The notes beneath the pieces were generated by a model. That model worked only from the letters and a program-made list of their open reading frames with translations. It was not told where the DNA came from and ran no database searches. Positions 5,086 to 8,683 of a DNA stretch of 8,683 bases are shown one piece after another (within the stretch, counting starts at the first letter, position 1; each line of letters starts with the position of its first letter). Both the position numbers and the translations under genes were made by a program. The stretch spans positions 1 to 8,683 of the forward strand of contig CALMIW010000659.1 in NCBI GenBank assembly GCA_937864275.1. The letters run 5' to 3'. The stretch is from an uncultured Dehalococcoidia bacterium (lineage in GTDB: Bacteria > Chloroflexota > Dehalococcoidia > Tepidiformales > Tepidiformaceae).

Positions 5086-5472
5086 CTACCAGGCGCCGCC
5101 CCCACTTCGCCCTTCGAGCACGCGCCGCGTGGTCCGCTGCACCTCGATGCCGGGGATCTCCATCTCATGGCCATCGTGCCGGAACCCGCACTTGAACTGG
5201 CCCCAGAGGTACTTCGGGTAGAAGCGCCAGCCGAGTTCCCGTGATTGGCCGATGTGGACCGCCTCGTGCGCGATCAGCGCCAGTCCGCGGGCGGTGGTCG
5301 GCCGGTAATGCCCCTCCCGCATGAGCACGAATGGAGCGAACGTGATCGCACTCATCCCGAGGAGCACCGGCATCCAGCGCCACGGCACTCCCGTCAGCAC
5401 GCGCATCCGCCGCAGGTCTTCCTCGGGGACGAAGTCCCGCAGTGTCGTGATCGTCTCGTCGGCCAGCCGCAT
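5086..5472 (-). CDS. HExxH-motif (zincin-like) protein, DUF4157-like
   Basis: A 128-residue protein with LALIAHEAVHIGQSRELGW (64-82): HEAVH at 69-73 is a zinc-binding HExxH motif. A candidate third ligand, E110, lies in HEMEIPGIEVQR (102-113). The preceding stretch GMSAITFAPFVLMREG (39-54) reads as the edge strands that come before the motif helix in such folds, so I do not call it a transmembrane helix. The arrangement resembles small DUF4157-like putative peptidases ('...LLAHELVHVxQ...'), but the substrate is unknown and proteolysis is not shown. The ATG at 5472 is the only in-frame start between the gene and the preceding stop; its ribosome site is poor. It begins 42 nt after the large membrane-protein gene on the same strand, suggesting co-transcription. 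Confidence 0.78.
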   Translation of the reverse strand: MRLADETITTLRDFVPEEDLRRMRVLTGVPWRWMPVLLGMSAITFAPFVLMREGHYRPTTARGLALIAHEAVHIGQSRELGWRFYPKYLWGQFKCGFRHDGHEMEIPGIEVQRTTRRVLEGRSGGGAW

Positions 5473-5514
5473 CGCGCGAAGGTAGCAGGTTTCTGGGGTC
5501 CGGCAATCCGGGTG

Positions 5515-8500
5515 TCAACGCACCCGGTAGATCGCGTCCTCGCCGTTCCGGAAGACCTCTTCCAACCCCGGCATCTGGGCGAACTTGGCGATCCCTACGT
5601 CAGTCCCGTGGTATCGCTCCTCCGCGCCCACGACGACGTAGCGCACGTTGTACTTCTCGAGGTAGCTCATCGCGTATTGCTGGTCGGGCAGGCGGTAGAA
5701 CTGCTCGGTGTCGAACCGGCGCTTCTGGATCAGTTCACCGTAGTCCGTCCGCTGCTGCACCTGGTGCCAGTCCCACCCGATCACCGTTGGCAACCCGGTG
5801 TATTGGGATATCCGTCCCGTCCAGCGGTACAGCGGGCCAACCGCCTCGACGATCACCGGCGAGCCTTCCACGTTGTTCCGCAGCCAGTCGATCAGCGGCT
5901 TGTCTTCTTCGAGGGCGATCGGCGTGTCCGCCGCCGGGTTGTTGTCCGTCGATTCAATGAAGACGGCGCCGGGGAGGAAGGCGAACCCGTCCAGCGTCGG
6001 GCCGGTCTCCCGGAAGCGGGCTTCCTGCCGTGCCGCCGTCCCGGAGATCAGGAAGAGGCTCGCGCCCAGCCACAGCACGCCGAGTGTCGCCGTCGCAGCC
6101 AGCGCCGCTGTGGCGCGTCCCGCTCTCGGCCGGGGGCGCCAGCCCCGCGCCTCCCAGAGCGCGCTCCCGGCGTACCAGGCGGCGTACCCGCTCGCCAACG
6201 CGAACAGCTGCCACGCCTGCAGGCTGAACTTGAACACCGTGTTCATCCGCTCGATGTCGCCCTTGAGCGTGACCACGTCCACCCCGACGGCGACGCCGAA
6301 GCCGAGCGCGAACAGCGCCGTCGCGAGTGTCCGCGGCAGGTCGGGAACGGGCCGCCGCAGTTCGAGCCAGAGCAGGTTGAGCAAGAACAGTTCGAACACG
6401 AATCCGAGGGCGATGGTGGTGAGCCCGAAAGGCCACGTCGCCGCCACGACCCCGCTCAGGAAGATGGCGACCGAGCCGACCTCGAACCAGCCGTTCGTCA
6501 TCGCGAGGAACGGGTTCTTCCCGTGGTCGAAGGCGCGCGCCTCGAGCTCTTCCCGGTATCGCACCGCCAGAAAGACGACTGCAAAGGCGATGTACACGCC
6601 GAAGTGGACGAAGAACTGGTGTGCCTTCGTCGTGGCGACCGCGCGTTGCACCCCGGGGTCGAACGTCTCGAACCGCGAGGTGTAAGGCGAGAACGCCACC
6701 GACGCGACAACGCCGGCGATCGCGAGGTGAGCCGCACCGTCCCAAAATCGCTGTTGCCACCGGCCCTCGGCCCGCAGGATCTGTCCCAGCGGGATGCCGA
6801 CCGCCGCCACCAGCACGACCGTCGGGAAGTCCCAGGTGTGGACCGTCCGCACCAGCCCCACCGCAAGCCCCAGCACCACTGCAAGCACCCAGGTCTGCCC
6901 GCGAAGCCGTGCGCGGACGCTCGCGCAGTAGGCGATGACCAGCGCGATCACCGAGCCGAAGAATGGCAGTCCCATGAGGTGCGGATGAAGGTCCGCAAAG
7001 AGCATCGACCAGAACGGGAACTCGGTGATGTCGATGACCCCGAAGTGCACGCGCGAGCTTCGCCACCAGTCGAACCGCGGGAGTTCGGCGCCATTCACCA
7101 GCCAGGCCCAGAGGCCGCCGATGACGCCGACCGCCCCGCCCAGGACGGGAGTGCCTTCGGCGAGGCCCCAGGTGTTCACGGCCTGTAGCCGCTCAATCCA
7201 CTGGTGCGCGCCGTCCAGGTTGCCGATGCCGACGAGGAGCACCGCCCCGGCGATTCCGGCGAGGATAGCGGGCCGCCGGGAGACTGCCGCGCCCGCCTCG
7301 GGCGCCCGGGCGCCCAGCCCCACCAGTGAGTGCACGATCGTGAAGGCCACACTCGATGCGAGCGCCGCGTACGTCGGCACGCCGAGGTTGAAGGCCACCT
7401 CTGGGACGATCTTCAAGGCCCGGATCGGCACCGAGAGGAAGAACCAGCCCATGTAGTAGTAGTTCAGCGAACCGCCCGCGAACCACGGGTCGTACGGCGG
7501 CATTATGGTCGAGCGCGTCACCGCGGTCAGGTAGGCGATCTCCATCGGCTTCTCGCCGCCCTGCGGGTGGTGCCAGAGGTCGGGGTTGTAGGCCCGGATG
7601 AGCAGGAACGCGAAGAACGCCGCGAGGAAGACGGCTTCGGCGGCGAGCCACGACCGCCAGTGCTCCCGCGCGTCCTCTCGCAGCGATGTTCTCCTGAGTG
7701 CCGCGACTGTCGCGCCAAGGATCATCACGCCCGCGAACACCGCCCAGACAAGGCCTCCGGAGAAGTGCGCTGCTCCCCACGCCACCAGCATCCACGTCGG
7801 CAGCGCGACGGAGGAAAGCCCCAGCAGCCTGCTCAGCCCGTAGCCCCGCGCAGGGAGCGCCCGGAAGAGCCACGTCACCCAGGGCACCGTCGCGAAAGCC
7901 GCCACTTCGAGCCAGATCAGCCACCAGAGCCAGGGCAGTCCGCTGGCCCAACCGTCCTTGTCAAAGACATCGGTGAAGGTGCCCCCGGATTGCTGGGTCT
8001 CCGCCTCCTCGGGGGTGAACTGGAGCCCGTTCGTGCGCCCCTGGCGTGGGAGCAGGTTCACGGCCCGTTCCGGGTGGGCTTCGTTCAGCAGTTCCTGTGC
8101 CCGTTCGGCGCTGAACTCCGCGGTCTTCTGATAGATGCGGACCTCCGGGTGGTCGTACACCGTGAACGACTCCTCGGCGCCAGAGTCATCGACCGAGATG
8201 CCGAGGAAGGTCGGGTGAACCTGGAAGGTCGCGACCCGTTCGAAGCCGAGTTCACCGGTCTCCAGTAGTTCGTAGTAGCGGTTCGTCGCCGGGTACTCCC
8301 GCTCCAGCTTCTTCACGGAGTCGCGGATGCGGTTAGAGGGGATGGCGACGTAATCCGCGGAAACGAGGCCGCCCGCGTTCTTGTTCGCCGGGTCTCCAAA
8401 GACGAGCTTCTGCACCTTCTCGAGGGAATCCGTGTCGTACGGGAACGTCTCGACGATCGAGTAGGTCCGCTCCTGGTCGGGGAGCGCGTAGGGGATCGTG

Positions 8501-8683
8501 TCGTCCCAGATCTCCCCGGTGATCTTGCTCCCATCGGGCGCGTTCTCGTAGATCCAGCGGCTCGCGGCGATCCGCGGGGGCTCCTGCGAGTAGACCGACT
8601 GGGACGCGGGCGCCCCCCATGCCGGCGCCGCGAGGGCGACGACCCCGGCGGCATCGAGGCGTGGACGCGCCTCGGCGAGGCCT
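5515..8683 (-). CDS. Large YYY-motif membrane protein (Chlor_Arch_YYY / DUF2298), probable GT-C-like fusion; N-terminus beyond the window
   Basis: At least 1055 residues; the frame stays open to the right edge, so the GTG at 8415 is not the real start. Residues about 25-190 are a soluble, probably extracytoplasmic domain (RIAASRWIYENAPDGSKITGE-like opening at about 35, SFTVYDHPEVRIYQK at about 172-186), which typically closes a preceding membrane module. From about 250 a full polytopic module with many hydrophobic helices begins. It contains GEKPME (376-381) in a first outer loop and PPYDPWFAGG (395-404) followed by LNYYYMGW (406-413), the YYYxG signature of the family. A second soluble domain closes the protein (WLRNNVEGSPVIVEAVGPLY; last 130 or so residues). 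The family is annotated mainly as of unknown function; polyprenyl-linked glycosyl transfer at the membrane is inference from the GT-C-like layout. The HExxH gene follows. Confidence 0.92.
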   Translation of the reverse strand, partial: GLAEARPRLDAAGVVALAAPAWGAPASQSVYSQEPPRIAASRWIYENAPDGSKITGEIWDDTIPYALPDQERTYSIVETFPYDTDSLEKVQKLVFGDPANKNAGGLVSADYVAIPSNRIRDSVKKLEREYPATNRYYELLETGELGFERVATFQVHPTFLGISVDDSGAEESFTVYDHPEVRIYQKTAEFSAERAQELLNEAHPERAVNLLPRQGRTNGLQFTPEEAETQQSGGTFTDVFDKDGWASGLPWLWWLIWLEVAAFATVPWVTWLFRALPARGYGLSRLLGLSSVALPTWMLVAWGAAHFSGGLVWAVFAGVMILGATVAALRRTSLREDAREHWRSWLAAEAVFLAAFFAFLLIRAYNPDLWHHPQGGEKPMEIAYLTAVTRSTIMPPYDPWFAGGSLNYYYMGWFFLSVPIRALKIVPEVAFNLGVPTYAALASSVAFTIVHSLVGLGARAPEAGAAVSRRPAILAGIAGAVLLVGIGNLDGAHQWIERLQAVNTWGLAEGTPVLGGAVGVIGGLWAWLVNGAELPRFDWWRSSRVHFGVIDITEFPFWSMLFADLHPHLMGLPFFGSVIALVIAYCASVRARLRGQTWVLAVVLGLAVGLVRTVHTWDFPTVVLVAAVGIPLGQILRAEGRWQQRFWDGAAHLAIAGVVASVAFSPYTSRFETFDPGVQRAVATTKAHQFFVHFGVYIAFAVVFLAVRYREELEARAFDHGKNPFLAMTNGWFEVGSVAIFLSGVVAATWPFGLTTIALGFVFELFLLNLLWLELRRPVPDLPRTLATALFALGFGVAVGVDVVTLKGDIERMNTVFKFSLQAWQLFALASGYAAWYAGSALWEARGWRPRPRAGRATAALAATATLGVLWLGASLFLISGTAARQEARFRETGPTLDGFAFLPGAVFIESTDNNPAADTPIALEEDKPLIDWLRNNVEGSPVIVEAVGPLYRWTGRISQYTGLPTVIGWDWHQVQQRTDYGELIQKRRFDTEQFYRLPDQQYAMSYLEKYNVRYVVVGAEERYHGTDVGIAKFAQMPGLEEVFRNGEDAIYRVR

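Noticed and set aside
5245..7188. A 647-residue plus-strand open frame opposite the YYY membrane protein
   Set aside because: The minus strand encodes a coherent polytopic protein with family motifs. The plus frame is Arg/Pro/Glu/His-rich low-complexity sequence typical of antisense translation of high-GC genes.
8313..8415. GTG at 8415 as the start of the YYY membrane protein
   Set aside because: The same frame is open upstream to the window edge and encodes family-like sequence (SRWIYENAPDGS, GEIWDD), so the real start lies beyond 8683.

Overview
The window is a GC-rich (roughly two-thirds G+C by eye), densely packed bacterial chromosome segment. It looks like Chloroflexota, possibly a Dehalococcoidia-like or Tepidiforma-like lineage. 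The main clue is the large membrane protein with the YYY motif (Chlor_Arch_YYY / DUF2298), a family known mostly from Chloroflexota and archaea. The rest is housekeeping and small accessory genes. I see no transposase, integrase, phage gene or CRISPR array.

Left part (1-3614): the 5' half of a thiamine-diphosphate 2-oxoacid dehydrogenase E1 alpha subunit (minus strand) runs off the left edge. Upstream of it are a perfect 26-bp palindrome and a gene for a small membrane-anchored protein (minus). A short divergent intergenic region separates these from a plus-strand Ppx/GppA phosphatase, which starts at a TTG behind a perfect Shine-Dalgarno. That gene converges on a minus-strand three-gene operon (3614 to 2493): two small paralogous proteins followed by the phosphohistidine phosphatase SixA. 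The Ppx/GppA and SixA stop codons overlap in a shared CTAG.

Middle part (3615-5043): a minus-strand tRNA-Val(GAC) with encoded CCA has a recognisable promoter. Next come a plus-strand miniature VIT/CCC1-type transporter lacking the cytoplasmic metal-binding insert, and a plus-strand small beta-rich protein with a strong ribosome site. An inverted repeat lies just upstream of the beta-rich gene's candidate -10 box, and a 12-bp stem hairpin follows the gene.

Right part (5044-8683): a minus-strand HExxH protein lies 42 nt downstream of a very large minus-strand membrane protein, probably co-transcribed with it. The large reading frame is open to the right edge, so its N-terminus is outside the window. 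What is visible is the end of one extracytoplasmic domain followed by a full YYY polytopic module, so it appears to be a two-module GT-C-like fusion.

I found no convincing new defence or mobile system. The points most worth a second look are the paralogous pair translationally linked to SixA, the metal-binding-domain-less VIT protein, the two-module YYY protein with its HExxH partner, and the two inverted repeats at gene starts.
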